This document shows positions 33,671-44,258 of a stretch of 64,000 nucleotides of DNA, piece after piece. The stretch lies in assembly GCA_946807835.1 (NCBI GenBank), contig OX327690.1, positions 17,642,501 to 17,706,500 of the forward strand, given 5' to 3'. Source of the DNA: Ailanthus altissimus (Eukaryota; Streptophyta; Magnoliopsida; Sapindales; Simaroubaceae). The notes below the pieces were generated by a model. The model was not told the DNA's origin. It searched no databases and was given only the letters and a program-made list of their open reading frames with translations. The position numbers were made by a program, and so were the translations under genes. Position 1 is the stretch's first letter; each line of letters starts with the position of its first letter.

Positions 33671-34353
33671 ATGGCTCAAGTTTTCTCCTCTCAAATAGAT
33701 TCGATCAAATCTTTTAACTTGAATTGTCTATTTGCAAATTTTTCCACTGCACAGCAAAACATTACTAGTAATTTCAGTTTCTCAACTCCATCAAAACTTG
33801 ATTACAATAACTTCTTACTTTGGAAGTCTCAATTTTTTTCCTCAACAAAAGGAGGAAATGATGTTAAAGATCTGCTAAATGGATTAAGATCATGTCCAAG
33901 TAAGTTTTTAATTCACTTAGACTTAGAATCAAAAACATCACCTACAATAAAACCTGAGTATCTGATATGGAGAAAGCAAGATGCACTCTTAATGAGTTGG
34001 ATTTTCTCTACTATGAATGATGTAGTTATTAGCTCTATAATACAATGCAAAACTTCAGTTAAAGTGTGGTGTCATCTTGAAAATATGTTTGGCAATCAGT
34101 CTATAATTAGGTTAGCTCAACTTCGAGCTCAGTTATAAATAATAAGGAAAGGTCTTATAAAGATCAATGAATATTATGTTAACATAAAGTACATAACAGA
34201 TAATTTAGCAATGGTTGAAAAACCAATACTTGATCATGATTTGGTGACCTAGCTTCTTGCTAGATTGAGACCAAATTATGATCTTGTAGTTATTCTAGCA
34301 TTTACAAGATCTGAGGAACTTAGTTTGGCTAAAATTTATGCAATATTGCTAAG
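33671..34353 (+). pseudogene. copia gag, N-terminal piece (element E)
   Basis: ATG at 33671 (MAQVFSSQIDS) starts right after the primer site, so I prefer it to an upstream ATG lying in the LTR. The frame shows KLDYNNFLLWKSQF (family N-Y-x-x-W block), PEYLIWRKQDALLMSWIFST, VWCHLENMFGNQS and RLAQLRAQL. It stops at 34136, then the reading resumes (INEYYVNIKYITDNLA, LLARLRPNYDLVV, SLAKIYAILLS) as in the UBN2 Gag family. Element D interrupts at 34354. Gag would form the particle. Confidence 0.8.
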
Positions 34354-35650
34354 TGATGCGATATTTCGATATTTTAAAATTAAGCGCAAGTATACGCTAT
34401 TATAATAAGTAATAAAGGGACTTATAAAATCGGATGTCGAACCCACAGGAATAATTTTTTATTTTTTACCAAGTACTAAAATTATATCTTTCTTATAATT
34501 ATTCAGAAAAATCAAATCTTAATTTTGCAATAAATTTGAATAAAATAAAAGTGCAGAAAATAAATAACACAATTTAAATAAAATAAGAAAATAGTAATAT
34601 AGAGAAAGCTTAGGGTTAATTACTATCCTTCAATATGGTTTCTAAAGATTAATCCTTTTAATATTTATATCTCTCAATTATTATTATTAGTCAAGACACT
34701 AATATATTCACAAGTCTCTTCCAAAGTCATGCAAGTATATCTTAATTTATTAAATACCTATATTTCTATAATACTTGTAATAAATAAAGATTCATTAAGA
34801 ATAAGTCTTACTGACCATACATGCCAATTAGGTATATTCCTATCCTAATTCGAAACTTGCATATGCAACATTGAATGTTACTCTACAATCATGCATCAAA
34901 TTATTTAGGTTTAAATACAATGATGCCTCTTTCAAGTTTATCAAAGTATTACCAAATCAATCATAATATTGATTAGATATAATGAAGCATTAAGAACAAA
35001 TAATTTGAATAATGAAAAATTGAGTTCAAATAAATATTAAAAAGATCCAACAATTAAGCTCACATATTGAGTTCAAGTAATAACCCTAGAAAATAAATTT
35101 AGCTCATGATAACAAGAGAATTATGGCTGAAAAATAAAATAAACATGATACAATCAAAAGTAAACCAATATAGACGTCAATTCGCAGTTGGTTGATACGC
35201 CAAACATTTGCCAATAATCTCTTACTTTCTTGAATTTTCCTTACTTCTCTCTCTAAAAATTACTCTTATTTAATGTGTTATGACTCTAAGAGCTCTAAGT
35301 TGTGTGTCTTTGAGGTCTTAAACGAGTGGTTTTTTTATATAGGGATTGATTGGAGTCTTAGAGTCTTGGAGTTGTATTTCTTTTAGGATTAGGAAAAATT
35401 GCACTGTTCATCGCTGGGTGACAGCACTGTAGCACGGGGGCACTGTTCACGGATTACTGTTCACAGACACTGTAGTGTACTGTAGCATTTGTTTTTTCTT
35501 GTTTTTCTTAAATTTTCATCCCCAATTACTCCATTGACTCCAAACCTACAAAATAACAATTAAACATATAAAAAGCTCAATATTCTTATTAAAATAAGCA
35601 ATTAATTAAGTTAAGGAAGTGAAAATAATATATATAATTTACGCTTATCA
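34354..35650 (-). repeat. 3' LTR of element D
   Basis: TG at 34354 to CA at 35650, 1297 bases, opposite in position to 39281-40608. Minus-strand TATA box (CCTATATAAAAA) near 35333-35344. A cluster of ACTGTTCA and ACTGTAGC words lies at 35398-35485. The CGAACCCACAGG block is near 34438. Confidence 0.9.
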
Positions 35651-35666
35651 AACTCCCCCAAACTTA
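35651..35666 (-). other. polypurine tract of element D
   Basis: On the minus strand the text reads TTAAGTTTGGGGGAGTT directly before the LTR start TGATAAGCG. It is the plus-strand primer of reverse transcription. Confidence 0.8.
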
Positions 35667-37345
35667 ACCATTTGCTCGTTTTCGAGCAATGAAAAGTAAA
35701 ATTAAAGAGAGAATTTAAAGAGATTATACTTGACTGAAAATGAAATGAAAATTTAAAAATAAAATAAAAATAACATGTCAGGTTAGTAAAATAATCAAAA
35801 TGATTGTCTCAAAAGCTGTTTAAATGGCACAAATCCTTAAGGTAGATAAAAAACTATTAAAAATTTTAATTATCTTTATTTAGTCCCTCATTCTTCCTCA
35901 AAGATAATCACCATGTGTGTGTGTACAAGTAGAAAGCAATAGCTAAAACCATACTTTGATTTACTTTATACTTTAGTTTGTACAGAAAAGATAATGTCTC
36001 GGCATTTGATTTGTATAATGACACTTTCATAGGCTTGTCTTTACTACCATTCTCCACTAATGTAGAAAATCACATGTCTGGGGATCTATTTAGGACTTTA
36101 CTTAGCTTATAACGTAAGGCTAAGGTCAAGGTGGGATAAAAGGATAAACATATGAGGTTCAAGTCATACCATAAACACTTAGACTTTACCTAGAAATCTC
36201 TTGATCTTCTTTTCCTTGCATTATCTCTTCCCTCAAACTTATTGTGTTTCCCATCTTTCTTTTCAACCTTTAATTTTTAAAGAATTTCTTTTTTTTCTTA
36301 AGTTGGGGGTATTTTTCTTTCTCTTTTTTCTTTGAATTTTTGTTTCTTCTTCTTTTTTTTTTTTTTTTGAATACCCCTAAACTTAGATTGACAAATACCA
36401 CCCAAACTTATTTTTCTCATATCACCACAACCTTTTCTTTTCAAGAGTATTGCTAAGCAAATGTAAGGTTTATGGTGTTACCGATAAATTTCTGGATAAG
36501 TAAACTTTAAGTCTTGGACTTGTAATGTGGTTAAACCAAAGAATGGGTAAAGGCTCAAAATAGGGTACTAGAGATAAATATACAATAAAAGGTAGGCTAG
36601 AAAGACTCAATCGGTCCAAAGATGGCTTAATTTCATTTCCTTATTCATGTGTTTCTTAGGATTTCACCTCAAGTAATAACTAAAGACAAGTTCTAGAGTG
36701 TTGGTGTTCGAGACTGTAGTGTACTCCCTAAAGCATAAGTATCTCTATGTAATAGTTATAACTATTCATGCTTTAATAAGTGCTAAAAAAGAATGGTGAT
36801 TATAAATAAGGTCAAACTTGTTCTTAAACTTAAATAACTAAAATTATCTCAAGTATCTATCATTCATATGGATTTGTAAAAAAAAACTAAATTCAGCAAT
36901 GTATTTTTTTTCTTATCATAGACTAATGATCATCTTAACAACCTAACAACTAAAAGTAAAAAAAAAAAATTAACCTACAAGACAACTAATCAAATCATGC
37001 AGCAAAAATAAATATAAGAAAGTATTTCCCACCCCCAAACTTAAATTAGACATTGTCCTCAATGTCTAAAAATAAACTTAAGAGTAAGTGAAACTCCCTT
37101 GGTAAAAGAAGATAAAGTAATACAGCTTTGTTGTATAATGATGCGAATGCAATGTCCTTTGCTCTAGATGCTTGCAAATGCTCGCGCTGCTTTCCTTGAG
37201 TGTTTGACTTGCTATTTTATTCCTTAAAAAAAATAAACTAACATAACTAAAACTGAAAATAAGAAAATAAAAATAAAATTTACTTAGGTTGCCTCCCAAA
37301 AAGCGCTTGATTTAATGACATCGGCTTGACGTCTTCTTTCTTGAC
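35667..37345 (-). other. element D 3' UTR with conserved hairpin motif
   Basis: About 1.7 kb without coding capacity, homologous to the matching parts of B and A. T-runs at 36290-36370. The hairpin GACATTGTCCTCAATGTC at 37049-37067, with CCCACCCCCAAACTT beside it at 37029-37043, is the best preserved copy of the motif in the window. Confidence 0.7.
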
Positions 37346-39091
37346 TCATGGAGGATCAAACTGCATGTCAACGGTATTGTGCCTATGAAACTTCAATCTA
37401 TGTCTAAGAACATTGATATTCCTTTTCTTTGACTTCCATAGCTCTATGAAAAACTTTTGTAGACACGGTCCCACCCTATTTGATTTGAGCTTTACAAGAA
37501 AGATTTTAATCTTAGACCGGAATATTGCACCCCGTTGGCCGGTATCAATCTGCCTCTCCATTATCTTGCCATGCCCCTTCTTCATTTTTAACTTGTACAA
37601 TTTTGTATAAGTTTGTAGTTGAAGGGCTTCCATTAATTTTACTTTAGAATGTGGTGGTGGATCTTCAGGAATTACCATGTCAACCTTGAAACATTGAGAT
37701 ATATTATTGGAAAATTGTTGATGTTCAAGGTTCTTCTCTTGAAGTCTTTGTGGGAAAAGTTGTTGTGGAATATATGGATTGTCTTTGCTTTGAAGTGCCA
37801 CTAATTCCTTTTCTTCTGTAGTTACCTCCTCTTCTTTTGTCTTTGTTGCTCTATCATGACTTTCTTTACTGTGAGACATTTCAGCAGCTATTAGTAGTTC
37901 TTGTTCAGCCTTTAAGATGATTGTTTGGCATTGCTCCTTATTTCCTCTTAGATTCTGCTTTGTGTTATTGGTCAATGGGTCTTGTGGATGATTGATTACT
38001 AATGTGGCTAATTGACTCACTTGCATCTCTAACGTCCTTAAAGAGGCTGTTTGGCTTTGAATGAGGGAATCTGCCTACTTCATGTATTGTATAAATATCT
38101 CCTCTAGGCCTAGTTTCTCTTCAATCTGCTGTTGAGGTTACGTTGGCATGCCATGACGGTCTACCCAATCTGAATTATAGAAGTTAGTGTAGGGATTGTG
38201 CTGTTGTACTTAATAGTTCTCCATATAGTGCATAGGCTTCATGCATTGGCCATTTGGTTGGTTCTCACCACAAAAATTACAATTGACGGGCAGTCTCTTA
38301 ATAGCATTAGATCTAATGGCATCTAAAGTTTTTGTCAATAGGTTGATTTGTGCAGCTAGTGAGATAAGTGTCTCTTCATTATATATGTTTGTAATTCTTC
38401 TTGAGGTTGTTCTCTCAACTGGCCATTAATAACTATTATATGTCATCTCCTCTAGTAGGTTATATGCTTCATCAGTTGACTTGTTCATTAGTGTTCCACC
38501 TGCTGCGGCATCTATTATGATCTTTAATTGCCCCATTAGGCCATTATAGAACATATGTACGAGTAACCACTTTGGAATCCCATGATGTAGACATCTCCTC
38601 AGTATATCTTTATATCGCTCCCATGCTTCATAAAGTGTTTCTGAGTCATGCTGCATGAAAGAAGTGATGTCATTCCTCATCTTTGTTGTCTTGGTCGGTG
38701 GAAAAGATTTAGATATAAATTTCTAAGCCAAGTCATCCCATATTGTAATTGATTCTGATGGTAGTGACATCAACCAACTCTTCGCTTTGTCTCGAAATGA
38801 AAAAGAAAATAGCCGTAATCGTACTGCATCATCTGAGACTCCATCGTATTTGAACAAATCACAAATTTCTAGAAAATTTATAATATGTTCATTTGAATCA
38901 TCACATGGATATCCACTAAACTAAACTGAGTCTTTTACCATTCTGATTATTTCTGGCTGAATTTTAAAATAATTAGCATTTATTATTGGTCGGCATATGC
39001 TGGGTTGAATGCTGCAAATCGTAGGGATTGAATAATCTCTCAAAAATCTATGTTCTCCCACTTGCTGCTGAAACTAAAATTGATAAGCCAT
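37346..39091 (-). pseudogene. Gag of element D with integrase-like C-terminal tail
   Basis: ATG at 39091 gives MAYQF then a stop. Minus-strand reading continues SICRPIINANYFKI, VKDSV, GVSDDAVRLRLFSF, DKAKSWLMSLPSESIT (capsid), then an open piece 38680-38426 with TLYEAWERYKDILRRC, IIDAAAGGTLMNKS and AYNLLEEM. A zinc-knuckle-like CNFCGENQPNGQC near 38270 has Gln for the His of CX2CX3HX4C. The piece 38026-37346 is open for 226 codons, Lys/Glu-rich, and holds FRSKIKIFLVKLKSNRVGP, similar to the Athila integrase tail, and ends with TVDMQFDPP. Three or more stops break the whole. Gag without pol. Confidence 0.75.
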
Positions 39092-39257
39092 GATATAGCT
39101 CTGAAAGGTATCCTAAAAAAATAAAAATAAAAAGAATTGAAAAGCAACTGTACAAAAATAAAAATAAAAAATAACTTATATGAAAAATAAAATAAAAAAA
39201 ATTTTGAATTAAAAATAAGAAATATTGGTATTAATATTGGCGAAAATAAAATATTAT

Positions 39258-39274
39258 CCCCGGCAACGGCGCCA
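39258..39274 (-). other. primer-binding site of element D (tRNA-Asp)
   Basis: CCCCGGCAACGGCGCCA is, as written, the 3' end of plant tRNA-Asp(GTC); its complement on the element strand primes minus-strand synthesis. Gap of six bases (AAAACT) to the LTR. The best preserved site in the window. Confidence 0.9.
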
Positions 39275-39280
39275 AAAACT

Positions 39281-40608
39281 TAATGCGATATTTTGATATC
39301 TTAAAATTAAGCGCAAGTATACGCTATTATAATAAGTAATAAAGGGACTTATAAAATCGGATGTCGAACCCACAGGAATAATTTTTTATTTTTTACCAAG
39401 TATTAAAATTATATTTTCTTATAATTATTCAGAAAAATCAAATCTTAATTTTGTAATAAATTTGAATAAAATAAAAGTACAAAAATTAAATAACACAATT
39501 TAAATAAAATAAGATAATAGTAATATAGAGAAAGCTTAGGGTTAATTACTATCCTTCAATATGGTTTTTAAAGATTAATCCTTTTAATATTTATATCTCT
39601 CAATTATTGTTATTAGTCAAGACACTAATATATTCACAAGTCTCTTCCAAAGTCATGCAAGTATATCTTAATTTACCAAATACCTATATTTCTATAGTAC
39701 TTGTAATAAATAAAGATTCATTAAGAATAAGTCTTACTGACCATACATGCCAATTAGGTATATTCTTATCCTAATTCGAAACTTGCATATGCAACATTGA
39801 ATGTTACTCTACAATCATGCATTAAATTATTTAGGTTTAAATACAATGATGCCTCTTTCAAGTTTATCAAAGTATTACCAAATCAATCATAATATTGATT
39901 AGATATAATGAAGCATTAAGAACAAATAATTTGAATAATGAAAAATTGAGTTCAAATAAATATTAAAAAGATCCAACAATTAAGCTCACATATTGAGTTC
40001 AAGTAATAACCCTAGAAAATAAATTTAGCTCATGATAACAAGAGAATTATGGCTGAAAAATAAAATAAACATGATACAATCAAAAGTAAACCAATATAGA
40101 CGTCAATTCGCAGTTGGTTGATACGCCAAAGATTTGCCAATAATCTCTTGCTTCCTTGAATTTTCCTTACTTCTCTCTCTAAAAATTACTCTTATTCAAT
40201 GTGTTATGACTCTAAGAGCTCTAAGTTGTGTGTCTTTGAGGTCTAAAACGAGTGGCCTTTTTATATAGGGATTGATTGGAGTCTTGGAGTTGTATTTTTT
40301 TTAGGATTAAGAAAAATCACACTGTTCACCGCTGCCGCAATCACTGTTTATCGCTGGGGTGACCGCACTATAGCACGGGGGGCACTGTTCATGGAATACT
40401 ATTTACGCATTACTGTTCACAAATACTGTATCGTACTGTAGCATTTATGTTTTTCCTTGTTTTTCTTATATTTTCATCCCCAATTGCTCCATTGACTCTA
40501 AACCTACAAAATAATAATTAAACATATAAAAAGCCTAATATTCTTATTAAAATGAGCAATTAATTAAGTTAAGGGAGTAAAAATAATATATATAATTTAC
40601 GCTTATTA
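39281..40608 (-). repeat. 5' LTR of element D
   Basis: From TAATGCG (TG changed to TA) at 39281 to ATTA (CA changed to TA) at 40608, 1328 bases, nearly identical to 34354-35650. TATA box on the minus strand near 40259-40269; ACTGTTCA/ACTGTAGC cluster at 40318-40445. Both terminal dinucleotides are altered, so this copy could not be integrated again from this LTR unchanged. Confidence 0.9.
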
Positions 40609-40613
40609 CTAAG

Positions 40614-41480
40614 CCGTGAAAGTAGGCTGGAACTGTCAAATGCTTATAATAATAGTAACATGTCTACAAATATTGCACAGCATAATATGAAGGAAATTTT
40701 AAAGGAAAAAAGGAATGATAATAGAGGAAATTACAATGGCAATAACCATAATAAAAACTTTGGAAATCAAAGTCACAATGGTAGGACCAATCAGGGAAAT
40801 TAAAAATGAAAAGATAAAGGCAAGGAAGGTTACGGTGGCCAAGGTAAATCAAATGCCAAAATCATATGTCAGATTTGTTTCAAAGTAAGACATGGAGCAT
40901 TGAAGTGTTGGAATAGGTTTGATGAATATTTTAAACCACCTGTTGCTACTAACAATCCACAACAGTATGTTGTTGCCTATATTGCTACTCCAAGACCTTC
41001 TCAAGAGGTTGAAGAAGATCATTGCTAGTATTTGGACAGTAGTACTACCCATCATATTACTAACAATGTAAATAACTGGACTAGAATATTAGAATATAGA
41101 GGTAATCATCGAATCTCAGTAGGTAATGGTATTGATTTACAAATTATGTATATTAGAACTTGCTTATTAAATACTTTAAATTAGCAGACACCTTTGAAAC
41201 TTATTAATGTTCTACATGTTCCCAAAATTACTAAAAACTTAATAAGTATCTTTAAACTCACCTCTGATTTGAATCTTAAAGTTGAATTTGTGAAAGAAAA
41301 AAAATTTTGTGTTGTAAAGAATATGAAGAGGAATATTCTACTTCAAAGAATTGCTAGAGGAGGTTTATACCAACTTCTTGACCAAAGTACTACTAGTCTC
41401 ACTTTTAGTAATACTTCAAAAAATAAACGAGTCTTTGTTTGCTATATTATATTAGACAATAATACTAGAGACTTCAAGAA
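40614..41480 (+). pseudogene. copia gag end, zinc knuckle and protease (element E)
   Basis: Continues gag after D with Asn/Gly-rich text (NKNFGNQSHNG) and a CCHC knuckle CQICFKVRHGALKC (40867-40908), all four ligands kept. Protease follows: YLDSSTTHHITNN near 41030, where the family has DSGATHH, so Gly is replaced by Ser beside the active Asp. Then NVLHVPKITKNLISIFKLT, VEFVKEKKFCVV and RGGLYQLL, the end of protease and start of the pre-integrase domain. A stop at 41026 and a few others break it. Confidence 0.8.
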
Positions 41481-41549
41481 TAAGAGAGCTCAAAAAATAG
41501 ATAGTTATATCTATAAAAAAAAAGTCTTTGTTTCTTTTGGAGTCAAATG

Positions 41550-42480
41550 TAAATTCAGATATATTACACAGAAGATTTGGACACTCTTAGCCTAGTGATT
41601 TCTAAAAAGATCATATATGAATGTAAATTTGATTTAAAGTTCAATAAAATTAGCTCTTTAAATTTCTGCAATGCTTGTCAACTTGGCAAAAATCACTACC
41701 TGTATTTTAGTGTGATAGAAACCAAATCAAACTATACTCTTGATTTAATATACTCATATGTCAACTTGGCAAAAATCACCACCTGTATCTGTAATCTGAA
41801 GGGAAGATTATAGATATTATGTGAGCTTTATGGATGATTACACTAGGTTTGAGTGGATTTATCCCTTACAACTAAAATCTCAAGTACAACAGACTTTTAA
41901 ACACTTCCAACTACATGTTGAAAAATTACTTGAAAGGAAAATAAAGTCTTACAATCTAACAATGGTGGAGAGTTTAGAGTTTTAACTAAATACTTAGAAG
42001 ATTATGGTATGAATCACAAATTTTCTTGCCCATATACACATAATCAAAATGGTAGAATTGAGAGGAAACATAAATACAGTGTAGAGACTGGATTAAGTCT
42101 ACTTGCTCAAATTAAAATGCCTTTTAAGTATTGGTAGGATGCTTTTTCTACAGCAACTTTCCTAATAAACAGAATGCCACTTATTGTTTTAGGTAGAAAG
42201 TCACCATTTGAATTGCTATTTAAGTAAAAGCGAGGTTACTCTTTTATGAAAGTCTTTAGAAGTACATGCTTTTCTCACCAAAGAGAGTATCACGTCATAA
42301 GCTGATTATCGCATTAAAAAATTTCTTTTAAGGATATAGTGCTCAATATAAAGGTTACAGTTGCATGAACTCAAATAGAAGAGTGTATGTATCTAGGCAT
42401 ATTATTTTCAAATTAAATAAATACACTTTTGAGTCAGACATCAACTTCAACCCATAAATCTTTTCTAAGAATAGCACTTT
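41550..42480 (+). pseudogene. copia integrase (element E)
   Basis: RRFGHS-like text at 41570 and NFCNACQLGKNHYLYF near 41670 give the zinc-finger half. YVSFMDDYTRFEWIYPL follows. The second catalytic block reads QSNNGGEF near 41955 where the family has SDNGGEF, so Asp became Asn. NGRIERKHKYSVETGL near 42050 keeps the Glu. The words VNLAKITTCI and CQLGKNHYL, each next to AAAATCAC, show a local duplication at 41680-41780. Many stops. Confidence 0.75.
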
Positions 42481-42489
42481 ATTCCAAAA

Positions 42490-43400
42490 TGTTTAGATAA
42501 TAAATTGGTTGGGAGTAAATGGATATTTAAGATTAAAAGGAATCCTGATAACAACATAATAAAATACAAAGTAAGGTTAGTTGCCAAAGAGTTTCATCAA
42601 ACCCCAAGCATTGACTTTATAGAGACTTTTAGTCCAATAGTAAAAGCCAGTACAATAAGGGTAATATTGAGTATTATAGTAACAAAGAAGTAAGTGGTAA
42701 AGCAAATTGATTCGAATAATGGATTCTTTAAAAGAGAATTTAGTAAAGTGGTTTATATGCAGCAACCTATAGGGTTTGAAGTTCCTAGCAAAAGTAATTA
42801 TGTTTTCAAATTACCAAAACCCTTATATGGCTTAAAATAGGAAGCAAAGGCTTGGGATGAGAAGTTTAAGTCAGCTTTGACTCATTAGAGGTTTTATAAC
42901 ACCAAATCTGATATATTAGTGTTTGTAAGATCAAATAAAGATGGTTTGATGATTATTTTGGTATAGGTTGATGATATCATACTCACAGAAGATAGACTAA
43001 AATAAATTCAGCAAATAATATACCAATTAAATAAAAACTTTGTCTTAAAGGAACTAGGAGATCTTAGCTATTTCCTTGGTATAGAAGTTACTAGAAGAGA
43101 TAAGGGTATGAATTTGTCCCAAATAAAATATGCCACTAATTTGCTAACAAAACAAATATGTCAGTAGTCTAAGAATGTGCTACTCCAATGAGTTCAGGAA
43201 TTAAATTTGTATATGATCAAAAAAAAAAAGATTAAAGATGAGACACTTTCTAGAATTATAATTTGAGTATTACAATACTTAACCTTGACAAGACCAAAAA
43301 TATTATTTGTAGTAAACAAATTGAGCCAATTCCTGTCGGTCCTTATTGATCATCATTAGCAAACTTGCAAAAGGTTGTTAAAGTATATACAAAACACTAA
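42490..43400 (+). pseudogene. copia reverse transcriptase (element E)
   Basis: Starts VGSKWIFKIKRNPDNNIIKY, then RLVAKEFHQTPSIDFIETFSPIVKASTIRV, the copia RVT_2 opening. Later MQQPIGFEVPS, FKLPKPLYGLK, a catalytic VDDIILTED where the preceding Tyr is a stop, LKELGDLSYFLGIEVTR and YATNLLTK. The two catalytic Asp are kept. At least six in-frame stops make it inactive. Confidence 0.85.
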
Positions 43401-43429
43401 AGAAAAGGGCATACTATTTGCTCCATGAA

Positions 43430-43900
43430 AGAATTTTAACCTGATAGCTTTTTCATATGCTCATTAGGCATGTGATGAACATGATAGGAAGTTAGTTGAT
43501 GGATTATGTGTTTTTCTTGATGAAATTTTAATCTCTTTGAGCATTAGAAAACAAAAATTTGTCTTTAGGTCTAATGCAGAGTCTAGGTATCGACCTTTCG
43601 CTCAAACTATTATTGAGATTAGTTGGCTTCAATTCTTATTTTTAAATTGAGATTATCAGTTCACAACACACAGCAATCTGGTGTGATAATCAAAGTACGC
43701 TACACTAGCCTCTAATTTAATTTTTTATAATAGAACTAAATATTGAAGTAGATGTATACTTTGTCAAAGACAAAATGCTTAATCATGAACTTGAAATCAG
43801 ATATGTACCAACTAATGATCAAGTGGTTGATATCTTCACCAAAGCCTTGCCTATTACCATATTTCAATTCCTAGAAAGCAAGCTTAATGCCTTAAATAGG
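43430..43900 (+). pseudogene. copia RNase H (element E)
   Basis: ACDEHDRKLVDGLCVFLDE corresponds to family ADWASDPDDRRSTSGYCVFLG, then LISLSIRKQKFVFRSNAESRYRPFA, which holds the Glu block (SSTEAEYRAL). VKDKMLNHELEIRYVPTNDQ and DIFTKALP near 43770-43850 are the terminal blocks, so the end of pol is present. Stops at several places. Confidence 0.8.
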
Positions 43901-43907
43901 CAGTTGA

Positions 43908-44258
43908 GCTTGAGGGGACGATAAACAGCTATGGCAATCTCAAATTTTCAGTATTAAGTGCAGTGCAACAAGCTTCATCAAGCTCAGTAGTAACAGATCA
44001 TAGCTTATAGTTAGAGCTTGTTAGAGTCAATAAAAGCCAAAATTCTGTTATAGATCTTTATTATTTTTCCTGCCAATTTGTAACAACATACTCTAGATTT
44101 TTTCCTAGTCAAATCAGTTAATATAGTTACTAATATAAATACTGTTTTACTCTTATTGTTCATTAATAATAAAAATTCTCTCGCTCTCTTTGTTTTCCAA
44201 TCCTGTTTGGCTATCTAGAATATCTGTCTCGGAGTTTGAAAATCTTGTTTCTGTCTCA
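43908..44258 (+). repeat. polypurine tract and 3' LTR of copia element E
   Basis: AGCTTGAGGGGA (43907-43918) is the standard copia polypurine tract. The LTR starts CGATAAACAGC at 43919 (TG changed to CG) and ends TGTCTCA at 44258, 340 bases, aligned throughout with 33314-33659 with many differences. Confidence 0.8.

Larger units (their letters stand above)
34354..40608 (-). mobile_element. element D: complete gag-only Athila-type LTR element, young
   Basis: 6255 bases with both LTRs, primer site and polypurine tract, flanked by a perfect CTAAG duplication (34349-34353 and 40609-40613). The LTRs differ at about 3 per cent of sites over a 330-base stretch that I compared by eye, far less than the LTRs of host element E. 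Internal region 3.6 kb with a single gag-like region and a long 3' UTR. RT, RNase H and protease are absent. Same structure as A and B, so it belongs to a non-autonomous family mobilised by enzymes from elsewhere. Confidence 0.9.
33314..44258 (+). mobile_element. element E: Ty1/copia retrotransposon, split by element D
   Basis: Two related LTRs (33314-33659 and 43919-44258) enclose gag, protease, integrase, RT and RNase H in copia order on the + strand. A CACAA before and GACAA after the element may be the aged target duplication if the right end is placed one base further. Element D occupies 34354-40608 inside gag; without it E is about 4.7 kb, normal for copia. LTRs differ visibly at many sites and pol has many stops, so E is much older than D. 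Confidence 0.85.

Noticed and set aside
34354..35650. Solo LTR
   Set aside because: A second LTR, primer site, polypurine tract and matching CTAAG duplication show that it is the 3' LTR of complete element D.
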